A DNA stretch of 64,000 nucleotides from Bacillota bacterium. GTDB taxonomy: Bacteria; Bacillota; Clostridia; Acetivibrionales; DSM-1351. The notes under the pieces are model-generated. The model was not told where the DNA came from and did not search any database. It saw only the letters and a program-made list of their open reading frames with translations. Shown here piece after piece: positions 48,617 through 59,885 of this stretch. Numbering within the stretch: the stretch's first letter is position 1; the number at the start of each line of letters is the position of its first letter. The stretch covers positions 1-64,000 of the forward strand of contig JAEWST010000005.1 of the NCBI GenBank assembly GCA_023398105.1. Reading direction: 5' to 3'. The position numbers were made by a program, and so were the translations under genes.

Positions 48617-51600
48617 CTACATTTCAACCAACTCTCCTATTGAAAATAAATATATATACCGTTCACTCACAGTCATACCTGTTAGCAATTCCAAAGCTCT
48701 AGAATAATAAGAAATCTGAATATCATATTTCTTTTTTATTATGTCAATTTCGCCCTTTTGAATATAGTCTGTTTTATAATCAATCAATACTATTTTATTA
48801 TCCTCTTCAAAATAGCAGTCAATAACGCCCTGTAGCAATATATTATCTTCTGTAATTAAATTAGTGTCAGCTGTTGGATATAGTTCTTCAAAAGGAAGCT
48901 CAATATTAAAGGGAACCTCTCTGAAAAACGTTCCAGACAATAGCATTCTTTTACAAATAGACGAGGAAATAAATCCTTTAATTTTGGAAATATCTGCACT
49001 CTTTGCTTGCTTATCTGTTAATAATTCTTTTTTTACCATATTATTTATTTGGTTTTCAATATTATTATCATAAAAATCAAGGTGCTGCATTATAAAATGC
49101 ATTATTGTACCTTTTTCTGCTGAGCTAAGACCTTTTTTCTCCTGTAAAAACAAGGGTTTTTTTATACCTGCTGCTTTATTAATAGGAGCATCCTCGCCCT
49201 CATTATTTATATTAAAAAATCTTTTTATCTCAGTAACAGATATCTTTGACGGAATATTTGCAAAATTCTGATATTTGTATTTCCAATCCAGACGCCTTAC
49301 AAGCTCTTCTCTGATTGAAATTTCTGCAGTATTGCTTTTTAGCCATTCTATAGCATCTGTCCTTTTTGCGTTATCCTGCTCCACAATACTAGGCACAGCT
49401 ACATGATTTTTATTGTAGAGAAAAATTTCCCAAATTGATTCATCGTTTATTCTAAATTCACCCTGCTCCTTTCCAATACCAGCTACTTTCCGCAGCTTAT
49501 CAGAATTGTTATGTCTCATTGCCGAAGGACAAATCCAATCTAAATAATTCTGAGCTTTTAACATATCATGTGCAGGAAATTTGTCAGTTTTGCTCATTGA
49601 AACAGCTAGCCATTTGTTTGCAGCCCTTTCCAAATTATTAACGGCACCTGTCAAAATAAGCTTTTCTCTTGCTCTAGTCATTGCAACATATAAAATACGC
49701 ATTTCTTCTGAAAGAGTTTCTATTTTGAGCTTCTGTGCAATAGCCAATTTGGGTGCAGAAGGATATTTAATACGCTTTTTATAATCAACATAATCAGGTC
49801 CAAAGCCTAACTCCTGATGAAGTAAAATCCCCTTGTACATATCCTGAAAATTAAACTTCTTGCCACAGCCGCATAAAAAAACAACAGGAAACTCTAAGCC
49901 TTTACTTTTATGTATGCTCATAAGTCTCACAACGTTATCGTTTTCACCAAGTATCTTGGCACTGCCTAAATCACCTTTATTTGTCTTTAATTTATCTATA
50001 AAGCTTATAAAATTAAACAAACCCTTATAGCTTGTATTCTCAAACTGAAGAGCCCTTTCGAAAAGCACACGTAAATTTGCCTGCTTTTTTTCACCCTCCT
50101 GCATTGCACCAACTATGCTAAAATAGGCGGTATCATTATATAGCTGCCAAATCAACTTGTGAGTAGACATATATAATGACATATCTCTCCACTGTGCCAA
50201 GCTCTCCAAAAACCTTTTAGCTTTTTCGCTACTGCCATTAGCAATAGCTATATGCCCTTGTTCACTTTCTTTGCTTTCCCGTGCTGCCAATATTTTTAAT
50301 GCTTCAAACAAGGAAGCCTTTCGGTCTGCAAGACGTAGCTCCGCCAAATCATCTGTACTGAAATTCCCTATCGGCGACCGAAGCACAGATAAAAGCGGAA
50401 TATCCTGATATGGATTGTCTATTATTTGTAAAAGAGATAAAACAACTTGTACCTCTGGCGTTTTGAAAAATCCGCTTCCCGTGTCTGAAAAGGTTGGAAT
50501 ACCTGACTTTGAAAGCTCTTCTGCAAAAATGTCCGTCCAATTTTTTGTTGTTCTAAGAAGTATAACAATATCTTTAAACTGTAAGTTTCTATATTCATTT
50601 GTTTTTTTGTCTAGAACACTAAATTTCTTTCCGTTTTTATCAGGCTGCAACAACTCAACTATCCTGTTTGCAACCATTCTAGCCTCCTGCTGAAGGTTAT
50701 CTAACATCTCCTCCTCATCAAGATTTTCATCGATGTCAAGTTCCTCTCCAATGCTTTCACCATCAGAAAGTTTAGAATTATCCTCATTATTTTGAGCTAC
50801 TGTTTCTATTAAGTGAAGCTCTACCTCACCGCCTATCCTCCTGTTTTCATCGCAGTCTTCAGGATAGCTGGCTCCAGGGTTCAGTTTCTCTATATCTGAA
50901 TAGTCAAGCTCTCCAACACTTTCTGACATAATTTGTTTAAAAACAAAGTTAACCCCATCAATTACCTCTTTTCTACTTCTAAAGTTTTTAAACAGCAATA
51001 TCTTTCTGTACAAGCTATTTTCAGTATTTGAATAGCTATTATATTTATCAAGAAATAATTCAGGCTTTGCCTGCCTAAATCTATAAATACTCTGTTTAAC
51101 GTCCCCCACCATAAAGACATTTGGAGTATCCATATCATCACGGGATATCATATTTATAATAATTTCTTGTACTAAATTGCTGTCTTGATATTCATCAACC
51201 AATATTTCTGAATACTTTTCTTTGTAAAAATTAGCAACCTTTGTAGGATGAATATTTCCTTCTTCATCAACCTCTGAAAGAATTTTTAAACAAAAGTGTT
51301 CTAAATCATTAAAGTCAACTGAAGCCCTTTGGTTTTTCTTATTAGCATATTTATCGCTGAAATCTATAATAAGCCTTGTTAAACACTTAAGAATTGGATG
51401 CATAGCTTTTAAATCAGTAATTATTTCTGCTGATTTAAGCAGGAAAGCTTCCTCTTTAAGACTTTTTATATATGCCTTTAGCTCATCTCTGATTTTTTTA
51501 ACTTCCTCTTGAATTTCCTTGTCAGCATCCTTGCTACTCCGTGGTAAGGTACTAAACTCTATATTGGAAATAAAGTTGTGAATTTCATCCCACCTAGAGT

Positions 51601-52480
51601 CAGTACGTATTTCATTATATTCTATCGTAGCATTTTCACTGCTATACTTATTTTTGTTGCCTAAAGCATTATTAAATATATTTACTAATCCACGGAGCTT
51701 ATCAGCATCATCAATAAAAACAGGCAAATATTTTTCCAACCCCATTGCAAATTGTAGTTTGCCACACGCCTTTTCCATAATGACCTGCAAACCCTCAAGA
51801 CGCATTTTTATTGCTTCAAGCAAAATTTTTCCCCACAGGGTATCTGCAAAATCAGAACCATCATCAAGCTTATAACTTTCAACCTGTTTATTCAGCCATT
51901 GCTGCGGCCATGGATAGCTCTGTACAAAACTATATACAGAAAGAACCATTTCCTGTATCTTTTGGTCATCCCTGTTGCTACCAAAGGATTCTAATAGCTC
52001 AAAAAAGTCTTGATTATTTTCCTCTTCATCCTCGTATATTTCTTCAAATAACTCATTTAGCGTCTCTGTCTTTAGTAGCGTTGCCTCTGTCTCATCAAGA
52101 ATTCTAAATTTTGGGTCAATATCAATACTCTGAAAATTGTTTCTAATTACTTCAAGGCAAAAGGAATGAATTGTTGTTATTGAAGCTTTATTCAGAAGTG
52201 CAAGCTGTCTGCTGACTATCTTTGAAGCCTTGTTTTCCTCAATTGCTTTTGATATGGCTGTTCCAATTCTCTCTCTCATTTCAGTTGCAGCGGCATTAGT
52301 AAATGTAACGACAAGCAATGCATCAATGTCTATAGGATTCTTTTCATCAATTATCTTCTGAATTATTCTTTCTACAAGAACAGCTGTCTTACCAGCACCC
52401 GCTGCTGCTGCAACTAACAAATTGCAGTTATTCTCTGTTATAGCGCAGTACTGTTCCTTTGTCCATTTCATTTCAGACAT
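48617..52480 (-). CDS. addA: ATP-dependent helicase/nuclease subunit A
   Basis: 1287 aa. UvrD-type helicase with Walker A AAAAGAGKTAVLV, motif II EILVDEYQDSN, motif VI ILYVAMTRAREKLI. The C-terminal RecB nuclease has VLIDYKTDYI. With AddB it resects double-strand breaks to Chi sites for RecA loading. Starts 3 bp after the addB stop. Confidence 0.96.
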   Translation of the reverse strand: MSEMKWTKEQYCAITENNCNLLVAAAAGAGKTAVLVERIIQKIIDEKNPIDIDALLVVTFTNAAATEMRERIGTAISKAIEENKASKIVSRQLALLNKASITTIHSFCLEVIRNNFQSIDIDPKFRILDETEATLLKTETLNELFEEIYEDEEENNQDFFELLESFGSNRDDQKIQEMVLSVYSFVQSYPWPQQWLNKQVESYKLDDGSDFADTLWGKILLEAIKMRLEGLQVIMEKACGKLQFAMGLEKYLPVFIDDADKLRGLVNIFNNALGNKNKYSSENATIEYNEIRTDSRWDEIHNFISNIEFSTLPRSSKDADKEIQEEVKKIRDELKAYIKSLKEEAFLLKSAEIITDLKAMHPILKCLTRLIIDFSDKYANKKNQRASVDFNDLEHFCLKILSEVDEEGNIHPTKVANFYKEKYSEILVDEYQDSNLVQEIIINMISRDDMDTPNVFMVGDVKQSIYRFRQAKPELFLDKYNSYSNTENSLYRKILLFKNFRSRKEVIDGVNFVFKQIMSESVGELDYSDIEKLNPGASYPEDCDENRRIGGEVELHLIETVAQNNEDNSKLSDGESIGEELDIDENLDEEEMLDNLQQEARMVANRIVELLQPDKNGKKFSVLDKKTNEYRNLQFKDIVILLRTTKNWTDIFAEELSKSGIPTFSDTGSGFFKTPEVQVVLSLLQIIDNPYQDIPLLSVLRSPIGNFSTDDLAELRLADRKASLFEALKILAARESKESEQGHIAIANGSSEKAKRFLESLAQWRDMSLYMSTHKLIWQLYNDTAYFSIVGAMQEGEKKQANLRVLFERALQFENTSYKGLFNFISFIDKLKTNKGDLGSAKILGENDNVVRLMSIHKSKGLEFPVVFLCGCGKKFNFQDMYKGILLHQELGFGPDYVDYKKRIKYPSAPKLAIAQKLKIETLSEEMRILYVAMTRAREKLILTGAVNNLERAANKWLAVSMSKTDKFPAHDMLKAQNYLDWICPSAMRHNNSDKLRKVAGIGKEQGEFRINDESIWEIFLYNKNHVAVPSIVEQDNAKRTDAIEWLKSNTAEISIREELVRRLDWKYKYQNFANIPSKISVTEIKRFFNINNEGEDAPINKAAGIKKPLFLQEKKGLSSAEKGTIMHFIMQHLDFYDNNIENQINNMVKKELLTDKQAKSADISKIKGFISSSICKRMLLSGTFFREVPFNIELPFEELYPTADTNLITEDNILLQGVIDCYFEEDNKIVLIDYKTDYIQKGEIDIIKKKYDIQISYYSRALELLTGMTVSERYIYLFSIGELVEM

Positions 52481-52483
52481 TTA

Positions 52484-55400
52484 CTACTCCCCTTTATTTT
52501 GTCCATTTTCTAATTCTGGCAAGTCCGCCATAAGCTTCCATACTGCTTCGTCTTCTTTGTCCTGCAATATGTTAAAGCTGTTTTCCTTCTGTGTTAAGTC
52601 AAATTGACATATAGCTGAAAAGCTACAGTATTGACAGGAGGTTAATTTCTTCTTTTTATATGGTTTTATGGGCACATTTCCCTTCATCATTTCAGTACAC
52701 AAATCCTTTAACAGCTTTCTTATATATGTGCGTAGCACTAAAAACTGGTCAAGTGATGCAATTGAAGACTTGCCCAAGGTATCTCCCTTATTAATTCTTG
52801 CAGGTATTATTTTTGAGCTTCCCTCTATAGTATTGTCCATATGCTTGATTAACTGCACATCTGCAAGCAACAAACCTTTCATCTTTAGCTTTTTCATTAT
52901 GGATATTTCTATCTCCTCGGCAGTAGCCGAATTATTACTATTTATTATTGGATCGTCAATTTTAAAATAAAGCATTCCCGCAGGATAAACCTTGTCACTA
53001 TTAGATTTTTCAGCATTCTCCCACAATGCATCTAAATACGTAATTAACTGCATTTGCAGTCCATAATAAACATCACATAGCTTAAAATCTTTATTTCCCG
53101 ACTTGTAATCAACTATTCTCAAATAGGTTCCATCTTCTGTTTTTAGTGCATCTACCCTGTCTATTCTTCCAACAAGTGTAACTTTCTTTCCAGAATCAAG
53201 TTCAATAACTATTGGCGGATAGCTTCCACCTTCGCCGAAATCAATTTCGTAACCTATTGGGTCAAAACTGCTCATTCGTATATGTTCCGCAATAAGCCAC
53301 ACAGACCTTGTTACAACACGCTTAAGTCTTGCAGTTAGTGTTCTGAATCTTTTAGAACCGCCTATAATAGTATTTTTCATACTTTCTAGAAGCTTATCTA
53401 CTATTAATGCTATTTGTTTTTCACACCAGTCCTTATCAAAAGCTCTCCAGGAAATATTCTGCTCTTCAAGCATTATAGAAAACCTCTCAATAACTGTATG
53501 CATAAAGGTTCCAACGTCAGGAGGACTCATTTGATATATTTTTCTCTCCCTTGCGCCCAAACCATATTGGATGTAATAGGCAAAGGGACAAGATGTATAT
53601 TTTTCAAGTCTTGAGACACTAGAATAAGCATTACTGCCATACAATTCCTGAATTTTTGATATATTAACTGGCAAAGCAACATTCTTATATTTTAGTGCCT
53701 TGAGCATTATTTTACACTTTTCATACCAATCGGGCTGCTTTTTATACCATGAAAACACCTCAAGCCATACCGCACTAATATCGGCACCATCATTTTTTTG
53801 CCTTAATGCAGTCACTAATTGGTTAAATGCAGGGATAGGTGATGAGATAGTAGCAATAATTTGATTTTCATTTAGTTCTTTTTGTAAATTGCTCTTTTCA
53901 GCTATTTTCGGAAATAGCTTTTTAACTCTGGAAATTATAATTGAAGGTCTCATGGTTTTACCCTCATGGTCTGCAATAGGCCAACTAAGACGCAAAAATT
54001 TCTTAGAAGTTGTCAAAGCCCTATAAATAAGCTGCTGCTCATCAAATACTTGTGTTTTTGTATCACTAGCCAGCTCAATACCCTTATTATTTAACGTCAT
54101 TCTATCTGCATCTGATAAAATCCCTTCTTTTATTCCCGCCGAAGGAAAAATCCCATCATTTGTCCCAAGAACATATAAAGCTTTAATTTCATGGCTCCTT
54201 GAATGTTCCACACTTCCTACTAAAACCTGATCAAGTGACGCAGGTATCGTAGAGATTTTATATTCAGCTAATCCTATTTTTAAAGTATTAGCAAAGCGTT
54301 CAAGCCCAAAGGTTTCGTCTCCCATTACTTCAACTACCTGATCGAAGACATCCATTAATATATTCCAAACCTGTTCGTACTCATTTGCAAGCTTCAGCAA
54401 GCCATTATTATTAAACCGCTCTATTTGCTCTTCAATTCTGTTTTGTACGCCAATTTCAACCAAAAAATCATAAAGACATGAGCAAAAATCTGATGCCTTC
54501 TTTCTTCCCTTAATTTTATCTCTAAATCTCAAAAGCGGCTCAGATATTTCAGTCCTTGTTCTGTTTATCTCCAAAAGCAATTGAGCATTTTCTAAGCTTT
54601 GCCTATCATCTGATACTAGATCAATACTGGTTTTCCAGTCTGTATTTTGAGTCCAGCGACTTCCCCTTATTCCACAAGCCAAAACATAATTTTCTATAAT
54701 ATCTACTCTAGCATCCTCAATACCTGTCAGCCCTGATTTCAAATAGCGGAATACAGTTTCATACGACCAATTTTCAATAAAAATATCAAGCATGGATAGC
54801 ACCAATCTCACAAGAGGATGATTGGTTATTTCAGTTTTTGAGTCTATGAAGCAGGGTATTTTATATTGTTCAAAAATTACTTCTATTAAATTCTCATAGC
54901 CTGCCAAGTTTCTAGTAACTACTGTAATATCCTTATATCTTAGCCCATTGTCACGGCACTGCATTATAATATCTAGAGCACATTCTTCAATTTCCGAATA
55001 AATATTTACCGATTCAAAGAGTTCAATATCTTTAGTTGGCTTCTGATAGCATTTGTATGAATATGAATTGTAATTTTCCTCTAGCCACCTTAGTTCTTCA
55101 CTCTCCTCGAATCTTGGAGGTTTAACACCATTAAGCCCAATTGGCGAAAGCACAGTAGTATTACAATTTCCAGCAATATCAATAAGCTTCTTATAGGATT
55201 TTTTTGCAAAAGAAAAAACATCAGATAAGTCAATACCTCTCTCATCCTCTAATACATCAGTGCAAATAGTAATATAAAGCTTGTCTGCTTTTTGCATAAG
55301 CTTTGATATTACAGCATACTCTTGAGGGGTAAAGCCTGAAAAACCATCAATCCAGATTTCAGCAGCATCATACATATGCGTCTCGTCAAGCTTATTAGCT

Positions 55401-55951
55401 AAAATTGTAAGTTCATCGTCCGCATCCCTATAGCTTTTTGACAGAATGTTTTCAAATTCCGAATATATTAATTTAATTTCATTGAGCTTGTATTTTAGAT
55501 AATTTTCTTCATCTAATTGTTTTAGAACAGAGTCGAGATTATCGGGATAAACGCTATATCTCTTCAACTCTGTAATCAATGTAGCAATGGTATTTACAAA
55601 GCCTTGACATTTAGCTGACTTATGAAAAATCGCAAATTCATCCTTCATTTTATCTAAAATGCGGTATATTATCATGCATTTTCCAGCAGGATGTAGGTGC
55701 GGATAAGTGATTCCTCCTACTTCATTGAGAACCCTATATGCCATTCTTCGAAAGCTGAGAACCTCTGTTTTGAGAATACCTCCTGTTTTGAGAACATTTA
55801 TCAGATCTCTTTCTGCCTGTAAGGTATATTGCTCTGGAACAAGCAATATAAGTTTCTTTGAGTTATTGTCAAGCAGCTTTGTTTTTATTTGATCCAAGCA
55901 TTGGAATGATTTTCCAGAGCCTGCTCTTCCAAAAATAAATTGAAGGCTCAT
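52484..55951 (-). CDS. addB: ATP-dependent helicase/nuclease subunit B
   Basis: 1155 aa. N-terminal FIFGRAGSGKSFQCL Walker A, C-terminal nuclease RIVDYKSGNKDF, and the iron-sulphur Cys set (CPFAYYIQYG upstream, CQYCSFSAICQF at the end). Operon with addA, usual order addB-addA. Confidence 0.96.
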   Translation of the reverse strand: MSLQFIFGRAGSGKSFQCLDQIKTKLLDNNSKKLILLVPEQYTLQAERDLINVLKTGGILKTEVLSFRRMAYRVLNEVGGITYPHLHPAGKCMIIYRILDKMKDEFAIFHKSAKCQGFVNTIATLITELKRYSVYPDNLDSVLKQLDEENYLKYKLNEIKLIYSEFENILSKSYRDADDELTILANKLDETHMYDAAEIWIDGFSGFTPQEYAVISKLMQKADKLYITICTDVLEDERGIDLSDVFSFAKKSYKKLIDIAGNCNTTVLSPIGLNGVKPPRFEESEELRWLEENYNSYSYKCYQKPTKDIELFESVNIYSEIEECALDIIMQCRDNGLRYKDITVVTRNLAGYENLIEVIFEQYKIPCFIDSKTEITNHPLVRLVLSMLDIFIENWSYETVFRYLKSGLTGIEDARVDIIENYVLACGIRGSRWTQNTDWKTSIDLVSDDRQSLENAQLLLEINRTRTEISEPLLRFRDKIKGRKKASDFCSCLYDFLVEIGVQNRIEEQIERFNNNGLLKLANEYEQVWNILMDVFDQVVEVMGDETFGLERFANTLKIGLAEYKISTIPASLDQVLVGSVEHSRSHEIKALYVLGTNDGIFPSAGIKEGILSDADRMTLNNKGIELASDTKTQVFDEQQLIYRALTTSKKFLRLSWPIADHEGKTMRPSIIISRVKKLFPKIAEKSNLQKELNENQIIATISSPIPAFNQLVTALRQKNDGADISAVWLEVFSWYKKQPDWYEKCKIMLKALKYKNVALPVNISKIQELYGSNAYSSVSRLEKYTSCPFAYYIQYGLGARERKIYQMSPPDVGTFMHTVIERFSIMLEEQNISWRAFDKDWCEKQIALIVDKLLESMKNTIIGGSKRFRTLTARLKRVVTRSVWLIAEHIRMSSFDPIGYEIDFGEGGSYPPIVIELDSGKKVTLVGRIDRVDALKTEDGTYLRIVDYKSGNKDFKLCDVYYGLQMQLITYLDALWENAEKSNSDKVYPAGMLYFKIDDPIINSNNSATAEEIEISIMKKLKMKGLLLADVQLIKHMDNTIEGSSKIIPARINKGDTLGKSSIASLDQFLVLRTYIRKLLKDLCTEMMKGNVPIKPYKKKKLTSCQYCSFSAICQFDLTQKENSFNILQDKEDEAVWKLMADLPELENGQNKGE

Positions 55952-56018
55952 ATTTTACTCCCTTTTGTTTTATAAGGGCAATGTTTTCCCTATTTAGTTG
56001 AATTCTTTAGTTGTAACA

Positions 56019-57026
56019 CTAATTCAAATTATCATTAGTATCTGAATTACTTTCTTCTGAGAAACTATTCTCAGAAAGCATCTGTTTTGAAAAAATGGCT
56101 TTTCGTTCACCTATTAATGCTGCTGTAATAATATAAAACAGAACACCTATTATTATTACTGAAACTAGTGAGCTAATAGGTTCAAATTTAGAAGTATAAA
56201 ATACTGTATTTGTAGGTAATACACCATCTGGGTAGCCAACAAGTAAAAAGCAAATCAAGTTATTGACTGTATGAGCTCCCATTGCTGCCTCAAGAGAATT
56301 TGTCTTTATAGTTATTATTGCCAGCATTACACCAACGACAAAGTAATTTAACACCATGCATATTGTACTAAACACACCAAACTTAGTTGAGGCATAAATT
56401 TCGGGATTAGCAAGATGCGGCAACGTAAACAAAAAACCCGAAATAAGAGAAAGTATAATAGCATTTTTAATTTTTAGACCAAAGCTTTGAATTACATATC
56501 CTCTGAACACCAGTTCTTCAGTACAGGTTTGAATAGGAGTCATTATAAGTATAATAGGCAAGGCAATCCAAAATTTTGATGCATCAAAGGTTATAGAATA
56601 TGTCTTTGGAAAAATCAAATAATCTATAGCTGACACTAATAAAAGCAGGACTCCATAAACTAAAAAGCCTATAAAAAACCTATTCCACTGTATTTTGGAT
56701 TTTGTAGTAATCAGAGTCTTAAACGGTCTATAGTGAATAAACTTAACAGCTATAAAAACACCAAAAAGCATAAAATATATTGAAAGGTTGATCAGTATAT
56801 AATTTAGCATTGGTGGTATAAACTTATTAAAAAAATCCATTGTATTTGTCATATTGACAGCTTCAAATAAAGCTTCTTTATTTGAAAAAAGCACATAAAA
56901 TATTGGTATTGATATTATAATTGATCCAATAAAAAGATAAAAATAAAGAATAATAGCTGTTGCTGAAACAAATCTAGAAGGTCTTATATCTCCTGTTTTA
57001 GCCATTTCTTCATATTTAGTTATCAA
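56019..57026 (-). CDS. CPBP-family intramembrane protease (CAAX-like)
   Basis: 335 aa with about eight membrane helices; TTG start behind AAGGGGG. Motif 1 EELVFRGYVIQ and motif 2 (FTLPHLANPE) with MGAHTVNNLICF match ABI/CPBP glutamic proteases. Roles in bacteria include bacteriocin self-immunity and peptide processing; none can be chosen here. Confidence 0.85.
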   Translation of the reverse strand: MITKYEEMAKTGDIRPSRFVSATAIILYFYLFIGSIIISIPIFYVLFSNKEALFEAVNMTNTMDFFNKFIPPMLNYILINLSIYFMLFGVFIAVKFIHYRPFKTLITTKSKIQWNRFFIGFLVYGVLLLLVSAIDYLIFPKTYSITFDASKFWIALPIILIMTPIQTCTEELVFRGYVIQSFGLKIKNAIILSLISGFLFTLPHLANPEIYASTKFGVFSTICMVLNYFVVGVMLAIITIKTNSLEAAMGAHTVNNLICFLLVGYPDGVLPTNTVFYTSKFEPISSLVSVIIIGVLFYIITAALIGERKAIFSKQMLSENSFSEESNSDTNDNLN

Positions 57027-57151
57027 TTTTTTATCCCCCTTAATTTTGTTTTTAAATTTAACATTATCATAATTTCATATAAAATTAGTCAACTAGTTCA
57101 TTATACCATTCTCTTTTCCAAATTTGTATCTCTTTATTTCTATTGCTTATT

Positions 57152-58882
57152 TCAAACTCGTATAACAGTTGTTTTAGTTTCTGAACGAGCTAATGCATTG
57201 GCAGCTTCCATTCCACTCTTAAGGGCTCCTTGCATCCAGCGATGTAAGGCCGACACATGTTCTCCAGCAAAGAAAACTCGGTTATTGTATTCTGGTAGTG
57301 TCATTTCCCAAGAAAATAATTTCTTCTGTTGAGGTGTGAAATAACAGAAGGCACCTCTAAACATAGGATCATCATTCCAAACCTGAGTCTTAACGCCTGT
57401 GACAATAGAATCCAGTTCGGATTTTTCTAAACCATGTACCTCCTCAACATCACGTTTTATCTTTTCCAGCCGTATATTTTCATTCATATTGCCTAATCTT
57501 ACTGAGTCTAAATTAAAATTATAAGATGCAAGCAGTACCCCTAGTTTATTCTTACTGTTGCCGTATAAATCATTATTATAAGCATCATCACGATTTTCAG
57601 GATGTGACGGATACCAAATAGTTGTAATAGGAAGATCTGTATAAGAACCGCCTCCAAATATGCCTTGCTCCTCCCAAAATCGTCTGTTACAATTCAAAAT
57701 AGTTTTCTGAGCGTTTCCGTAATTAACCTCCTTTATGGCTTGCATTTTAGTACTGCTGAACATGGGATTTATGTCCATTGTTCGAAGAACTGAAAAAGGT
57801 ATTGCACAAATAATATAATCAAAATCCTCATATTGAATATCTTGTGAAACATTATTCTGATATGCTAATGTTACACTATTATTGTCTCTGCGGTATATTC
57901 CTTTAACTGTATTTCCAGATTTCCATTGTACGTTTCCAAGCAGCTGTAATGGAATATTTGGATAATAATCTCTAGGCGTATTGCTTACAAAAGATTTGTG
58001 GAATGCAAGTGGCAAATTAATTAATCCATTATTAATTTCGTACATGAACCAAAAATTAACTGGAAAATACTCTTGAACAAAGTCAACATAATTGTTGTAT
58101 AAAAATTCCCCTCCAATGGGAAATAAATTTGACAATAGGTTTATAGCCCCCTGACTTAAATTTCTACTTTCAAACATCTGCCTAGTATTTAGGCTATCCC
58201 AATACAAAAGCTGTTTACTATACTTTGCTTTGTTTGTAATTATTTCAGCCCTGCTACTAGGTGGTGCTTTTAGTATTGGCGCTTCAATCCCATAATACCC
58301 TAACTCCTGCCATGCAGTTGTTCTCTCCATAGGTGTTAAATCATATGTAGGATAAATGTATTTTTTAACATTTTGACCATAAGCATCATTTCTAGCTCTT
58401 GTATTGTGTAGATAAATAAATGTATTAGGATCAGTCTGATAAAAAGGTCTTGTATTGAGCTTAAATAAATTTATATAGTGCCAAACTGTTTCATGGTTTG
58501 CTGGAATTCTCATAGCACCTAGTTCCCCATATAAAGTTTTTTCTTTATCGAAATAGTGTGTATAAATTCTTCCTCCTATACGTTGATCTGAAGCCTCAAA
58601 TATTGTAATATCAAAGCCCAGCTTTCTTAATTCAAAGGCAGATGACATTCCTGCTAAGCCACCGCCTATTATACCTACTCTTTTATCTTTAAATTGACCT
58701 AGATTTGCAAGAGTAGTAATGCTCTCAGGTGGAGAAAAAGCTTCCGCTATATTACAAAAATCCTCAGTGTGACAGGTTCTATACAGAGAATAGTATGACA
58801 TTTTTCTTCGTTCCTCATCTGTTGGATTATCAGGCTGTGGAGGTCTCGGAATTTTTGAATAGAGAATTTTTGGGCAAATCAT
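57152..58882 (-). CDS. FAD-dependent amine oxidase
   Basis: 576 aa. The Rossmann motif VGIIGGGLAGMSSAFELRK is followed by FEASDQRIGGRIYTH; the C terminus has FFAGEHVSALHRWMQGALKS, the FAD-binding end of flavin monoamine/L-amino-acid oxidases. An 80-residue extension precedes the FAD motif. No signal peptide is seen. Substrate unknown; L-amino acids are plausible. Confidence 0.82.
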   Translation of the reverse strand: MICPKILYSKIPRPPQPDNPTDEERRKMSYYSLYRTCHTEDFCNIAEAFSPPESITTLANLGQFKDKRVGIIGGGLAGMSSAFELRKLGFDITIFEASDQRIGGRIYTHYFDKEKTLYGELGAMRIPANHETVWHYINLFKLNTRPFYQTDPNTFIYLHNTRARNDAYGQNVKKYIYPTYDLTPMERTTAWQELGYYGIEAPILKAPPSSRAEIITNKAKYSKQLLYWDSLNTRQMFESRNLSQGAINLLSNLFPIGGEFLYNNYVDFVQEYFPVNFWFMYEINNGLINLPLAFHKSFVSNTPRDYYPNIPLQLLGNVQWKSGNTVKGIYRRDNNSVTLAYQNNVSQDIQYEDFDYIICAIPFSVLRTMDINPMFSSTKMQAIKEVNYGNAQKTILNCNRRFWEEQGIFGGGSYTDLPITTIWYPSHPENRDDAYNNDLYGNSKNKLGVLLASYNFNLDSVRLGNMNENIRLEKIKRDVEEVHGLEKSELDSIVTGVKTQVWNDDPMFRGAFCYFTPQQKKLFSWEMTLPEYNNRVFFAGEHVSALHRWMQGALKSGMEAANALARSETKTTVIRV

Positions 58883-59150
58883 TTTTAAATCACCTTTTTA
58901 TGGTTATCCTATTTAACTGTATGAAATTTTATTAACAAAGGTGCAAAATAACTTAGATAATTCTCCCTAAATAGATTTATGTGCAAAAGATTAGTTATGA
59001 ATTGTTTTCTTTAATTTTAAAGTCTTAGCAGTAATTGACTTTACTAACTAAAATATATGAAAATTTTTTCCACGTGTCTTTCTTTCCAATTTGGGAAGCA
59101 TAAATATTGAATTTGTGCAGTTAAATAATTATATGAAAGGTTGATGATTA

Positions 59151-59570
59151 ATGAAAGTAAAAGATGTTATGACTAAAAATGTAACGTATGTTAATCCTGC
59201 AACGACTGTGACAGAAACTGCAAATCTAATGCAAATGCATAATATTGGTGCTATACCTGTTTGTGATCAAAGCGGTGTAATAGGAATAGTAACTGACAGA
59301 GATATCGTTGTCAGAACTGTTGCTTCAGGTAAAAATCCTCAGATGACAACCGTTAAGGATGTAATGACGTCAGGAGTGTCAACAGTTTCTCCTGAAATGG
59401 ACATTAAGGATGTTACTAGACAAATGGCTAATAGTCAAATACGAAGAGTTCCTGTTATCGAAAACAACACTTTAGTAGGAATAGTGGCTCTAGGAGACGT
59501 AGCCGTTGATGCAAAATATAATACTGAAGTTGCAGAAACACTTATTAATATTTCTAAGCCAACTAAATAA
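59151..59570 (+). CDS. Tandem CBS-domain protein
   Basis: 139 aa, two CBS domains (MKVKDVMTKNVTYVNPATTV and VKDVMTSGVSTVSPEMDIKD, each with GIV..GD/DR). Such stand-alone pairs bind adenosyl nucleotides and act as energy or stress sensors. AAAGG precedes the ATG. No effector gene adjoins. Confidence 0.9.
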   Translation: MKVKDVMTKNVTYVNPATTVTETANLMQMHNIGAIPVCDQSGVIGIVTDRDIVVRTVASGKNPQMTTVKDVMTSGVSTVSPEMDIKDVTRQMANSQIRRVPVIENNTLVGIVALGDVAVDAKYNTEVAETLINISKPTK

Positions 59571-59597
59571 ACATAGCTAAAAACTTATTAAAGCAAT

Positions 59598-59862
59598 TAT
59601 TCAACTTTCGCATTATAATCGTAGGTGCGGGAGACTTATCAAATGAAAAGATAAATGCAAGCTCTAAGTGCTTTTACCAAAAAACATAATTATGTCTGTT
59701 TTAGCACACTATCAACCATGGGTTGTAAATGTGAAAAGGCATCTAAAACGCTGAGAATGAACAATGCTAATTCTAGCAATTGCTAATTTTAAGAAATTAT
59801 TTTCGCAAAAACCATTGATAATTCTCCCACACCGATAAAATTTCTATCTGCAAAAGTTGAAT
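59598..59862. repeat. Family 2 element, full copy
   Basis: 265 bp, from TTCAACTTTCGCATTATAAT to ATCTGCAAAAGTTGAA in inverted orientation. Shares GGTGCGGGAGACTTATCAAA with the prophage target and CCATTGATAATTCTCCCACA at the right end. Non-coding. Lies between two 3' ends. Confidence 0.65.
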
Positions 59863-59885
59863 CAATTACTCTAAATCTGATAAAG